Below the pieces are notes generated by a model that did no database searches, was not told the origin of the DNA, and saw only the letters and a program-made list of their open reading frames with translations. Source: Tamaricihabitans halophyticus (GTDB lineage Bacteria; Actinomycetota; Actinomycetes; Mycobacteriales; Pseudonocardiaceae). Taken from it: a DNA stretch of 64,000 nt. Positions 9,485 through 17,256 of the stretch are shown here, in pieces (position 1 is the first letter of the stretch; every line of letters begins with the position of its first letter). The translations under genes were made by a program, and so were the position numbers. Location of the stretch: assembly GCF_004340875.1 (NCBI RefSeq), contig NZ_SLXQ01000009.1, forward strand, positions 62,001 to 126,000, in the 5' to 3' direction.

Positions 9485-10807
9485 TCAGCCGCGAGCGGCA
9501 CGGTCCACGGGGCCACGCAGCAACGCCCAGCTGGTCGCCTTGCCGGCATAGGTGAGCACGGCCTCGAACGGCCCGCGCCGGATGAGCAACCGGTACAGCC
9601 AGCACAGCGCCACGGCGCCAATCAGGAACCACCACATCGCCGTCCAGTCGTCCTCCGGTCGACCGACGAAGGCCAGCACCAGGTGATGTCCGGCGTAGGC
9701 GGTGAGCGCCAGCGCGCCGACCGAGGCGATCGGTGCCAGCAGCGGCCGCACCCAGCGGGCGATCAGCAGGCAGAGCGCGATGACCACGAAGGCGACGCCG
9801 ATCCCGCCGAGGATTTCGAAGGTCGTGCCGGAATGCGGCGAGGAGGTCATCAGCCAGGTGTAGTCCGAGGTCGGCACCTTGCCCGCGGTGTACAACCGGG
9901 CGCTGCCGATAATCGCGTCGGTGGACCAGCCGAGGCTTTCCGCTGCCCGCGCGATGTCCTCGTCCAGCCTGCCCCGGAAACCGAACCCGTCCAGCAGCAG
10001 CCGCGAACCGCCATAACCCGCGACCACCAGCGCCGCACCCGTCGCGAGCAACCGGTACTGGTTGCGTACCGGGGTCCAGTCGATCCGGCCGATCGCCATT
10101 CCCGCGAAGACGAACGGCATCCAGGTGATCGCCGGGAAAGCCCCGGTGACCAGCAGCGCGGGCAACGTGTCGGAAAGTCCGGTGAGCGAGTTGAACGAGG
10201 CGACCTCGAAGGCCCGCGCCTCCCCGGGCGGATCAAGTGGCCACACCTGAGCGCGCCACAGGAACGAAACGACCGGCCCAAGCAACGCGGTGCCCACCGC
10301 GAGCCAGGCCAACGCCTTGGCGCGCAACCGCAGGAACGGGATGGCCAGCAGGAAGAAGAGGCCGTAGTAGACGAGGATCATCATCAGCGGCTGGGTGAGC
10401 ACGATCAGCGCCACGCCGAGCGCGCTGACCAGCACCGCCCGCACCGTGATGCGAATCGTGACGTCCACCTGACGCCGGCCGGAAACCGGGCGGGTACGCC
10501 CGGACATCAGCGCGAGCGAGACACCGGCGAGTACCGCGAACAGGATCGAGGAACGTCCGTAGAAGGCGATCAACCAGTTGCTTGCCGGGTCGTCGTCGCC
10601 GGGATTCGGGCCGACGTGCGCGATGTACATGCCGAGCACGGCAAGGCCTCGCGCGACATCCATCGCGATCAACCTGCCGGTCGCGCCCGCGACACTGGCG
10701 ACGGTTTCCGGTTTCTGCTGGCCTTCCTTGGCAACGGGAGTGCCCTCGGCCGCCGCCGCACGTTCGGACGACGGTGTGGCCGCGCCCGCCTGCTCGTCAA
10801 CACTCAT
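9485..10807 (-). CDS. Heparan-alpha-glucosaminide-type membrane acyltransferase (DUF1624/DUF418)
   Basis: 440 aa with about ten transmembrane helices. GRLIAMDVARGLAVLGMYIAHV (interrupted here for length) is the DUF1624/DUF418 opening, with the conserved Arg and the membrane His of transmembrane acyltransferases; the C-terminus matches DUF418. ATG at 10807 has AGGAG upstream. Members move acetyl or acyl groups across the membrane onto sugars or unknown acceptors. It lies between manB and wbbL, so decoration of an envelope glycan is a reasonable but unproven idea. Confidence 0.8.
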   Translation of the reverse strand: MSVDEQAGAATPSSERAAAAEGTPVAKEGQQKPETVASVAGATGRLIAMDVARGLAVLGMYIAHVGPNPGDDDPASNWLIAFYGRSSILFAVLAGVSLALMSGRTRPVSGRRQVDVTIRITVRAVLVSALGVALIVLTQPLMMILVYYGLFFLLAIPFLRLRAKALAWLAVGTALLGPVVSFLWRAQVWPLDPPGEARAFEVASFNSLTGLSDTLPALLVTGAFPAITWMPFVFAGMAIGRIDWTPVRNQYRLLATGAALVVAGYGGSRLLLDGFGFRGRLDEDIARAAESLGWSTDAIIGSARLYTAGKVPTSDYTWLMTSSPHSGTTFEILGGIGVAFVVIALCLLIARWVRPLLAPIASVGALALTAYAGHHLVLAFVGRPEDDWTAMWWFLIGAVALCWLYRLLIRRGPFEAVLTYAGKATSWALLRGPVDRAARG

Positions 10808-10914
10808 GACCCGCACACTCCTGGCATCCAATGCGGGCATTGGCCAGGCGCCCGGATTTTTCCGATTCCGCCGGGGTCCCTCAATGCGGCCGGCGCGTTC
10901 CGTGCGGTCGACTA

Positions 10915-11838
10915 CTAGGCACGGTGGGAGAGCTTCAAGCGCGCGGCCAAACCCGCTTTGACCGAAAAGCGTACCGGTGCCCATTTCCATCCGGTATGCC
11001 GGTCCGCCAGATAGCGGTATGCGCTGCGATGATGCTCGGCGAGCATCCGGCGCGGTGCCTTAGCCGTGGACATCCCGCCAACGTGCATCACCGTGGCGGT
11101 CGGCACATAGATGTTCTGCCAGCCGGCTTTACCCAACCGATCGCCAAGATCCACGTCCTCGAAGTACATGAAGTATCGCGAATCGAAGCCCTGTACCGAA
11201 TCGAACGCGGACCGGCGTAGCAACTGGCAGGAGCCGGACAGCCATTCCGAGCGACGTTCGATGACCGCGTTGTCGGACTGGCGGTATGCCCTTGTCCACG
11301 GGTTCGCCGGCCAGACCTTGCCGAAGACCGCGTGTCCCGCTCCCCTGCCGAGCGAGGGCAGCAGCCGCGCGGATGGGTAGGTGCTGCCATCCGGCTCACT
11401 GATCAGCGGTCCGAACGCGCCGCCACGCGGCCAGCGTTCGGCCGCTTCGCGCAGTTCGTCGAGCGAGCCGGCGGCGAACTCGAGGTCCGCGTTGGCGATC
11501 ACGATCCAGCCGACTTCGGGGCCGAGTTCGGCTACGCCGCGGTTGATTCCGGCGCCGTAGCCAACGTTTTCCCGGTTCGTGACCAGCTTCGCGCCCGTGC
11601 GGCTGGCCGCCTCGGCCGCGGAGGGGTCGTCTGGCGTGTTGTCCGAAAGGACAACCCGTACCGGGCGGTTACTTGCCGGGCCCAGTGAATCGAGACAGGC
11701 GCCCAGTGTTTCGCCGCTGTGGTAGGTCACGATCACCACGGCGAGTTCATCGCCGTAGTTGGGTCCGTTCGAGGCTTGCTCGTCGGGGGTCGGTTCGCTC
11801 ACGACCGGCCATTGTGCCCGGCCACGCACCGTTCGCAT
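10915..11838 (-). CDS. wbbL: dTDP-Rha:GlcNAc-PP-polyprenol rhamnosyltransferase WbbL
   Basis: 307 aa. GT2 fold: VVIVTYHSGETL, LSDNTPDDPS, NVGYGAGINRGV, IANADLEF, GPLISEPDGSTYPSAR, WLSGSCQLLRRSAF, YFMYFEDVDLGDRLGKAGW, and a C-terminal ADRHTGWKWAPVR. These match M. tuberculosis WbbL (Rv3265c) along most of the length. WbbL adds rhamnose to the decaprenyl-PP-GlcNAc linker that joins arabinogalactan to peptidoglycan, at the cytoplasmic membrane. ATG 11838 is used; a GTG at 11802 is possible. The gene is upstream of the acyltransferase in the same direction. Confidence 0.9.
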   Translation of the reverse strand: MRTVRGRAQWPVVSEPTPDEQASNGPNYGDELAVVIVTYHSGETLGACLDSLGPASNRPVRVVLSDNTPDDPSAAEAASRTGAKLVTNRENVGYGAGINRGVAELGPEVGWIVIANADLEFAAGSLDELREAAERWPRGGAFGPLISEPDGSTYPSARLLPSLGRGAGHAVFGKVWPANPWTRAYRQSDNAVIERRSEWLSGSCQLLRRSAFDSVQGFDSRYFMYFEDVDLGDRLGKAGWQNIYVPTATVMHVGGMSTAKAPRRMLAEHHRSAYRYLADRHTGWKWAPVRFSVKAGLAARLKLSHRA

Positions 11839-11859
11839 GGCCCACCCACCAGGTCCCGC

Positions 11860-12429
11860 TCAGGACCACAGGTGGGCGACGCGAGCGAGGTGCTCGTCGA
11901 CACGGTCCGCCGGAATCCGTCCAGCCAGACGCAGCGTGGCGATTCCGTGGCAGCAGGCCCACAGCAGTTCGGTCGCGGAATCCGCGCGGTCTTCGGGGAC
12001 AACGGTTGCCACCACGGCGCGGATCGCGGCGAACGAAGCGCGCAACTCGGCTGGCGTATCCGCGGAAGCGAACGGCAGCGTGCTCGGCAGCGTGAACATG
12101 GCCTCGTAGCGGCGTGGCTGCTCGGCGCCGAAGGCGATGTAGCGGTGACACAGCTGTTCCAGCGCCGCCGGACCGGTCGCGCTGGCCAGTGCGTTGATCT
12201 CCGCGGTAAGTGCCACGAAGCCGGCGATCGCGATCGCTTTGATCAACTCGTCCCTGCCGGTGAAGTGCTGGTAGATCACCGGCTGCCGGTAGTCGACGGC
12301 CGCGGCGACGCGACGGGTGGTCACCGCGGCCCAGCCATCCTCCTCCGCGATCCGCAGTGCGGCGTCCAGGATGGCCTGCCGCTGGGCAAGCTTCCTGCGC
12401 TGCCGGGGACTGTCCGGTCCGGTGGTCAT
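11860..12429 (-). CDS. TetR-family regulator
   Basis: 189 aa. N-terminal helix-turn-helix: QAILDAALRIAEEDGWAAVTTRRVAAAV, DYRQPVIYQHFTGRDELI. The ligand domain is of the TetR-C type seen with WHG-like motifs (CHRYIAFG). Its ATG overlaps the stop of the DUF4267 gene by 4 bp (ATGA), so both are one transcript. An inverted repeat before the DUF4267 gene is the probable operator. Confidence 0.85.
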   Translation of the reverse strand: MTTGPDSPRQRRKLAQRQAILDAALRIAEEDGWAAVTTRRVAAAVDYRQPVIYQHFTGRDELIKAIAIAGFVALTAEINALASATGPAALEQLCHRYIAFGAEQPRRYEAMFTLPSTLPFASADTPAELRASFAAIRAVVATVVPEDRADSATELLWACCHGIATLRLAGRIPADRVDEHLARVAHLWS

Positions 12430-12800
12430 GCGGCCGCCAGCAGTAGCGCGGCGCCGAACGTCATGACCACGGCGGTTGCCCCATGGATACCCAGTGCCGC
12501 CCAGCGCGGCCCGCCGGCCCGCAAGATCATCAGCGCGTCACCACCGGGAATGATCGCGAAGGCCAGCACCACGGCGCCAATTACCTCCACCGGTGCGATA
12601 CCGAGTAGCACGCCGGCGACGACGCCGCTTGCCAGATCCCGCACGCCCTTGAGACGCAACCACGGCGTCGCCTCGCGCGCGGGCAGCACCGGAAGCCCGA
12701 AGCTCGCGGCGAACGAGCGCGGCGCGATCAGGTATCCGAGTCCGATCGCGAATATCCCCGCACCCGCGACGCCCACGATCAGCAGACCAACGGTTGTCAT
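12426..12800 (-). CDS. DUF4267 family small membrane protein
   Basis: 124 aa, four predicted membrane helices. Features of DUF4267: GYLIAPRSFAASFGLP and LRLKGVRDLASGVVAG. ATG 12800 has GGTGGAGGCG upstream. Function unknown. Genes of this family often sit beside a TetR repressor, as here, which suggests induction by a small molecule. Confidence 0.75.
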   Translation of the reverse strand: MTTVGLLIVGVAGAGIFAIGLGYLIAPRSFAASFGLPVLPAREATPWLRLKGVRDLASGVVAGVLLGIAPVEVIGAVVLAFAIIPGGDALMILRAGGPRWAALGIHGATAVVMTFGAALLLAAA

Positions 12801-12820
12801 CGCCTCCACCTCGGTTTCTG

Positions 12821-12845
12821 TCAGTGAAAGAAATAATATCACTGA
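12821..12845. promoter_or_regulatory. Inverted-repeat operator of DUF4267-TetR operon
   Basis: TCAGTGA-N11-TCACTGA, two perfect 7-bp arms around an A/T-rich spacer that contains a TATTAT hexamer on the minus strand. It lies 21 bp before the DUF4267 start and overlaps the end of fetB (the fetB stop is within the right arm). A/T-rich composition in a GC-rich genome and symmetry fit the TetR operator and promoter. Confidence 0.6.
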
Positions 12846-13591
12846 TAGGACATCTGGCGGCGAAGCAGTGACCTCGCCACCAGTTCGATCACCACGGCGA
12901 TGGCGAGGGCTTCGACGAGCAGCAGGGCGAGCAACACCACGAGTTGAACGACGCCCGCCTGCCAGGCGGGTGCGCCGGCGAGCAACATCCCGACGAACGC
13001 GCCGGGCAGTGTCACCAACCCGACGGTGCGGGTTTGATCGAGCGCGGGGAGCAGGGCGTCAGCGGCAGGGCCACGGACGAGTTCGCGGACCGCGGCCGGT
13101 TCGGCGAAGCCGAGCGCGAGTGCCGCCTCGAATTCACCGTGCCGATCGTGCAGCACGGCGAGCACCCGGCGGGCGGCAAGCGTCGTAGCGGTCATCGCCC
13201 CGCCGATGAGGATGCCGCCCATTGGCACCAGCGCGCTCCCGGCGAGTGGCACCGCGCCGGTTCCGAGCAGGATCGCGAGCGCCGGTACCGTTCCGGCGAG
13301 AATCGCGGTACACAGCCAGGTTCCTCGGCGGCCGGCCGCGGCGCGGGATGCGCAGGTCGCCGTTGCCACGATGGCCATAACGGCGAGGAAAGCGAAGGAA
13401 AGCGGCAGCGAGCCGAGGGCGAGCGCGAGTACGGCGGAGACCACGCCGAGCTGGATTACCGCCCGCAGCGCCGCGGTACCCAGCCGGCGGGGCGGCAACA
13501 GCCCGATCCGCCAGACCACCAGCGCCGCGAGCGAGATGAATACCAGGCAGACCACCGCCAGCGGCAGCCAGCCGTGGCTGACATCGACCAT
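12839..13591 (-). CDS. fetB: FetB-type ABC transporter permease (UPF0014)
   Basis: 250 aa, about six membrane helices; hydrophobic N-terminus GWLPLAVVCLVF and the family signatures RAVIQLGVVSAVL, MTATTLAARRV, and VGLVTLPGAFVGMLLAGA. In E. coli FetB pairs with the ATPase FetA for iron export and peroxide resistance. No FetA ATPase is visible next to it, so the partner is encoded elsewhere or the gene is an orphan. ATG 13591 chosen because homologues begin close to the first helix; longer GTG/ATG starts exist. Confidence 0.8.
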   Translation of the reverse strand: MVDVSHGWLPLAVVCLVFISLAALVVWRIGLLPPRRLGTAALRAVIQLGVVSAVLALALGSLPLSFAFLAVMAIVATATCASRAAAGRRGTWLCTAILAGTVPALAILLGTGAVPLAGSALVPMGGILIGGAMTATTLAARRVLAVLHDRHGEFEAALALGFAEPAAVRELVRGPAADALLPALDQTRTVGLVTLPGAFVGMLLAGAPAWQAGVVQLVVLLALLLVEALAIAVVIELVARSLLRRQMSYQ

Positions 13592-13645
13592 GTCGAGCAG
13601 TACACACCAGATCCGGCAGCCTCTGCCGCCACGATCACCCCAACC

Positions 13646-13780
13646 CAACGTTTAGCCCGCGAAACGCGTCCCACGGTCAACGGTTAGCCCGCTGAACGCG
13701 AGTACTTGCAGACGCTAAGCACTCAACGGTTAGCCCGCTGAACATGGCGCCATGTCAACGGTCAGCCTGCTAAACGTGGA
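13646..13780 (-). repeat. Array A: four tandem palindromes at a gene 3' end
   Basis: Four units at about 13646-13668, 13678-13700, 13724-13743 and 13756-13779. Each is a short palindrome of the form CAACGGTTAGCCCGCTGAAC or variants. A separate 14-bp palindrome ACATGGCGCCATGT fills the gap between units 3 and 4. The array lies 3' of the minus-strand glycosyltransferase gene (stop 13816), and read on that strand each unit is a hairpin followed by TTGA. Probably a multi-hairpin transcription terminator or REP-like element. Confidence 0.75.
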
Positions 13781-13815
13781 GAGTGTGGGGGTGGGTGGTC
13801 TCGGCGCGCGGGTGT

Positions 13816-14967
13816 TCAGTGGCCGCGGCGGTGGATGATCGCGGCGCGCTCGTAGGCTGCGCGGTGCCCTTCCGCGCTGGCCGCCCAGGAAAACTCCTTC
13901 GCCCGCCGCAGCGCCGCACTGGCCAGCTCGGCCCGGCGGCCCGGGTTGTCCAGTAGGTCGGCGATCGCTTCCGCCACATCGCCCGCGCCCACTCCGCAGT
14001 AAGCCACCGCGTCCCCGCCGACCTCGGGCAACGCGAGCCGGCTCGTGGTGAGCACGCTCGCCCCGCAGGCCATCGCCTCGAGCACCGGCAACCCGAACCC
14101 CTCGCCAAGGCTCGGATACGCCACCAGCTCGGCGCCGCCGAGGAAGCCGGCAAGGTGCTCGAACGGCAGATACCCCGCGCGCAGCACCCGCAGCCGGTGC
14201 GAAACGGCATCCAGCGCCCGCTCCACCTGACTGTCCCAGCCAGGCTGTCCGGCGAGCACCAGCGCGGGCGGATCAGCTCGCCCAGCGCATGCCCGCGCGA
14301 ACCCGCGAATCAGCGCGGGCACGTTCTTGCGCGGTTCGAGCGCGCCGAGGAACGCGACGTAGGGCATGCCACCGATCCCCAGCGCCGCCCGCGCCTCGGT
14401 GATCTCCGCCGGCGAGGGCGGATGAAACCGCTCGGTATCCACGCCATGCCGGACGATCTGCAACCCGTACGGGCGAGCGCCAGCCACCCGGCCGAGTTCC
14501 CGCGCGGTGGCCTCGCTCGGCACCAAACACAGCTCAGCCCTGGCCAAGGCCGTACGCGTCCACGTCCGGAAGAACCGCGCCTTCACCGAGGAGTGCAATA
14601 CGGCATCGGTGAAAAACGTCGCGTCGTGCAGCGTGACCACCGAAGCCGCCGGATTCGCCAGCGGCAGCGTGTAGTGCGGGGAATGCACCACGTCGACACC
14701 CGTCCGGCGCGCCACCCTGGGCAGGGTCACCTGTTCCCAGGTCAACCGGGCGGTACGGGTAGCCACGGATTCCGGGGTGGGCACGATTTCCGCCCTCGGG
14801 GCCAACCGCTCGTAGAGTTCCGCATCCCGCGGCTGGCAGGCGACGGCCAGTCGCGCACCATCCGCGTCCAGCGCGCTGACCAGCGAGTCCACATAGCGGC
14901 CGACGCCACCACGATCCGCGGGAACCGCGGTGGCATCGATCAGCACCTTGGGCTCGATAATCGGCAC
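13816..14967 (-). CDS. Family 4 glycosyltransferase
   Basis: 383 aa. GT-B fold: N-terminal KVLIDATAVPADRGGVGRYVDSL in pieces, FLGALEPRKN in the nucleotide half, and the E-x7-E motif in GEGFGLPVLEAMACG. GT4 enzymes of this kind commonly use GDP-mannose, which ManB in this window could supply. GTG 14967 is preceded by TACCCT 6 bases upstream. Membrane association and acceptor are unknown. It is followed by repeat array A. Confidence 0.85.
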   Translation of the reverse strand: MPIIEPKVLIDATAVPADRGGVGRYVDSLVSALDADGARLAVACQPRDAELYERLAPRAEIVPTPESVATRTARLTWEQVTLPRVARRTGVDVVHSPHYTLPLANPAASVVTLHDATFFTDAVLHSSVKARFFRTWTRTALARAELCLVPSEATARELGRVAGARPYGLQIVRHGVDTERFHPPSPAEITEARAALGIGGMPYVAFLGALEPRKNVPALIRGFARACAGRADPPALVLAGQPGWDSQVERALDAVSHRLRVLRAGYLPFEHLAGFLGGAELVAYPSLGEGFGLPVLEAMACGASVLTTSRLALPEVGGDAVAYCGVGAGDVAEAIADLLDNPGRRAELASAALRRAKEFSWAASAEGHRAAYERAAIIHRRGH

Positions 14968-14973
14968 CCCAGC

Positions 14974-14979
14974 AGGGTA
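14974..14979 (-). promoter_or_regulatory. -10 hexamer of leaderless GT4 gene
   Basis: TACCCT on the minus strand, 6 bases before GTG 14967; no Shine-Dalgarno sequence is present. Confidence 0.4.
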
Positions 14980-15087
14980 CGACCGCGGGCGACGCCGCTC
15001 ACCCCAAACGATCGAACTCACCCCCTGCGTATTCCTGCAACCCACCGAAGGCTAGTGACTCACGCCACACCGCTACGGGATCCCGCA

Positions 15088-16212
15088 TCAGCCGGCACGG
15101 GCTTCGTACAGCTCGCGGTGGACCTCCCAGACCGCACGAGCCGCGCCACGCCAGGTGTACTCCGCGGCCCTACGTTGACCTGCCCGAACCCGCTCGGCGG
15201 TACGGGCTGGCGCCTCCAGCACGCCGCGCAACCCGGCGGCTAGCCTAGCTGGCTCGCCGATCGGCACCGCCACGCCGTGGCCGCCGGCCACTTCCAGCAA
15301 CGCCGGAACCGCGGAGTGCACCACCGGCACACCCACCGCCATCGCCTCGAGCAGCGGCAGCCCGAAACCTTCGGCGCGGCTCGGCACGGCAAGCACACTC
15401 GCCGCGCGCAGCACCACCGCCAACTCCGCGTCCGGCAGCGCGCCGAGCGGCCGCAGCCGGTCGGCGGCCAAGCCGTGCGCGGCGGCGAGCGCGCCGAGTT
15501 CGACGCCACCCCAGCCAGCCGGACCGACCACAACCAGCGGCAGCTCCGGCGCCTCCGGCAGGGCAAGCGCCGCGAGCAGCACGTCCAGGCCCTTGCGGGG
15601 TTCCACCGTGCCCACGGCAAGCACGAAACGTTCCGGCAATCCCAGCTTGCTGAGCACCGCCGCCCGTCGCTGTTCCGGAATCGGCGCACGCAGTGCCGCC
15701 GAAACCCCGTGCCCGACCACCCGCACCGGCGAGTCACCCGCCGCGTGCTTGGCAAGATCGGCGGCTACCGCCTCGGTAGGCACGACGACGGCGCTCGCAC
15801 GCGCGGTCGCGCGGCCGATCATCCGCCGGTGCCACACAACGCCGTGCGGCGTCAAGGTCTCCGGATGCGTCCAGGGCACCGTGTCGTGCACGGTCACCAC
15901 CAGTCCACGCCCCGCGCGCGGCGGCGGAGCGAGCGGCGTGGGGGCGTGCACGCTGTCCCCGCCTGGCCACCACGGTAGGCCACGTTGCCAGGCCGCGGCG
16001 AGCAACCGGCGCGGCAACGGCAGCACGCTCGGGCCAGACACCCCAGGGATCGTCGCCGGACCAAGATCGGCGTGCCTGGCAACCACAGAGCGCACCGTCC
16101 AGCCGGGCGGCGCGCATTCGGCAAGCTCGGCGAGCAGTTCCCCGGTGTATCGCCCGGTGCCACCAGGCACCTCGGCGAGTAGCTGCTCCGCGAGCACCAC
16201 GAGCTCCGGCAC
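15088..16212 (-). CDS. Family 4 glycosyltransferase
   Basis: 374 aa. GT-B enzyme with N-terminal GGTGRYTGELLAEL, VGTVEPRKGLDVLLAAL, and E-x7-E in AEGFGLPLLEAMAVG. It resembles mannosyltransferases of actinobacterial glycan clusters. GTG at 16212 fits a TACGCT hexamer 6 bases upstream. It is divergent from the GT2 gene at 16272, and the two share a 59-bp promoter region. Confidence 0.85.
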   Translation of the reverse strand: MPELVVLAEQLLAEVPGGTGRYTGELLAELAECAPPGWTVRSVVARHADLGPATIPGVSGPSVLPLPRRLLAAAWQRGLPWWPGGDSVHAPTPLAPPPRAGRGLVVTVHDTVPWTHPETLTPHGVVWHRRMIGRATARASAVVVPTEAVAADLAKHAAGDSPVRVVGHGVSAALRAPIPEQRRAAVLSKLGLPERFVLAVGTVEPRKGLDVLLAALALPEAPELPLVVVGPAGWGGVELGALAAAHGLAADRLRPLGALPDAELAVVLRAASVLAVPSRAEGFGLPLLEAMAVGVPVVHSAVPALLEVAGGHGVAVPIGEPARLAAGLRGVLEAPARTAERVRAGQRRAAEYTWRGAARAVWEVHRELYEARAG

Positions 16213-16218
16213 CACTGC

Positions 16219-16224
16219 AGCGTA
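16219..16224 (-). promoter_or_regulatory. -10 hexamer of leaderless GT4 gene
   Basis: TACGCT on the minus strand, 6 bases before GTG 16212. Confidence 0.4.
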
Positions 16225-16257
16225 GCCCGCACCGCGACCAGCCACGGCGGCTGCCGG

Positions 16258-16263
16258 TAAATT
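16258..16263 (+). promoter_or_regulatory. -10 hexamer of leaderless GT2 operon
   Basis: TAAATT, 8 bases before ATG 16272, with no ribosome binding site. It would drive the three-gene plus-strand glycosyltransferase run. Confidence 0.5.
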
Positions 16264-16271
16264 CAGCCGCC

Positions 16272-17225
16272 ATGACGGCCGGTACCCAGCAGAGCACCGT
16301 GATTGTGGTGACCTGGCGCGGCCGCAACCAGCTCACCGCGTGCCTGGACGCGCTCGCCAGGCAGAGTCGTCCACATCGGATCCTCGTGGTGGACAACGCG
16401 TCCACCGACGGCACCGCGCGGCTCATCGCCGAGCATCCGAGCAGGCCGGCGGTACTACGCACGCAGCGCAACCTCGGCTATGCCGGCGCGCTCGCCCGCG
16501 TACTGCCGACCGTGCGCACCAGATACGTGGCCTGGCTCAACGACGACGCGGTGCCGAGCACGGACTGGTTGGCGCGACTCGAGGACGCCCTGGACGAACA
16601 CCCCTGCCTGGCCGCCACGAGCTCGCTGCTGCGCCGGCCGGACGGCGCGGTGCAGTCCGCGGGGGTACGGCTGACCGCCGACGGCCACGGCGCCGATGCC
16701 ACGCAGGCACCGCCCGATGGCGACGTCTTCGGGTTCTGCGGTGGCGCGGTACTGCTGCGTACCGCCGCGCTCGCGGACGTACCAGGGGTTGCCGGCGAGT
16801 TCTTCTGCTACTACGAGGACACCGACCTATCCTGGCAGCTGCGCCTAGCCGGCTGGGCGATCCGCGCGGTACCGGCCGAGGTGGTGCACGCACACGGCAG
16901 CACGACCGCGATCGGCTCGCGCCAGTTTCATCGCTGGAACGAGCGCAACCGGTTGCTCACCCTGCTGCGCTGCGCGCCGGCCGGAGTCGCCGTGACGCAG
17001 CTGGTCCGCTTCATCGCGGTGACCGCCCTGCTGCCGATCAAACGGGTTCCGCCGGCGGCCAACTTCAGCGCGCGGCTGCGCCTTCGGGTACTTGCCGAGG
17101 TGTTCGGAGGTCTCGGCCGCGCGCTACGTACCCGTCGCCGGATCGGGTATCGGGCACGGCAACGGCGCGCCGAGGTATGGGCTACCTGGGCCGGGCGGGC
17201 CGTACCGGGACGAACGCTAGAGTGA
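16272..17225 (+). CDS. Family 2 glycosyltransferase
   Basis: 317 aa. GT-A signatures: TVIVVTWRGRNQL, VVDNASTDGT, NLGYAGALA, AWLNDDAVP (DxD-like), GFCGGAVLLRT, and YYEDTDLSWQLRLAGW. C-terminal 90 residues carry a hydrophobic patch and many Arg residues, suggesting peripheral membrane attachment. It resembles rhamnosyltransferases. First gene of a plus-strand trio with the GT2-GT4 fusion (31 bp downstream) and a GT4. Confidence 0.85.
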   Translation: MTAGTQQSTVIVVTWRGRNQLTACLDALARQSRPHRILVVDNASTDGTARLIAEHPSRPAVLRTQRNLGYAGALARVLPTVRTRYVAWLNDDAVPSTDWLARLEDALDEHPCLAATSSLLRRPDGAVQSAGVRLTADGHGADATQAPPDGDVFGFCGGAVLLRTAALADVPGVAGEFFCYYEDTDLSWQLRLAGWAIRAVPAEVVHAHGSTTAIGSRQFHRWNERNRLLTLLRCAPAGVAVTQLVRFIAVTALLPIKRVPPAANFSARLRLRVLAEVFGGLGRALRTRRRIGYRARQRRAEVWATWAGRAVPGRTLE

Positions 17226-17256
17226 GCGCACCGTGCACGCAGGAAGGGGAGGCTCC

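Noticed and set aside
9476-10918. 480-codon plus-strand frame
   Set aside because: Shadow of the membrane acyltransferase; the product is Arg/Gln/His-rich with no fold.
11719-13188. 489-codon plus-strand frame
   Set aside because: Covers several clear minus-strand genes (wbbL end, TetR, DUF4267, fetB) and has no family features.
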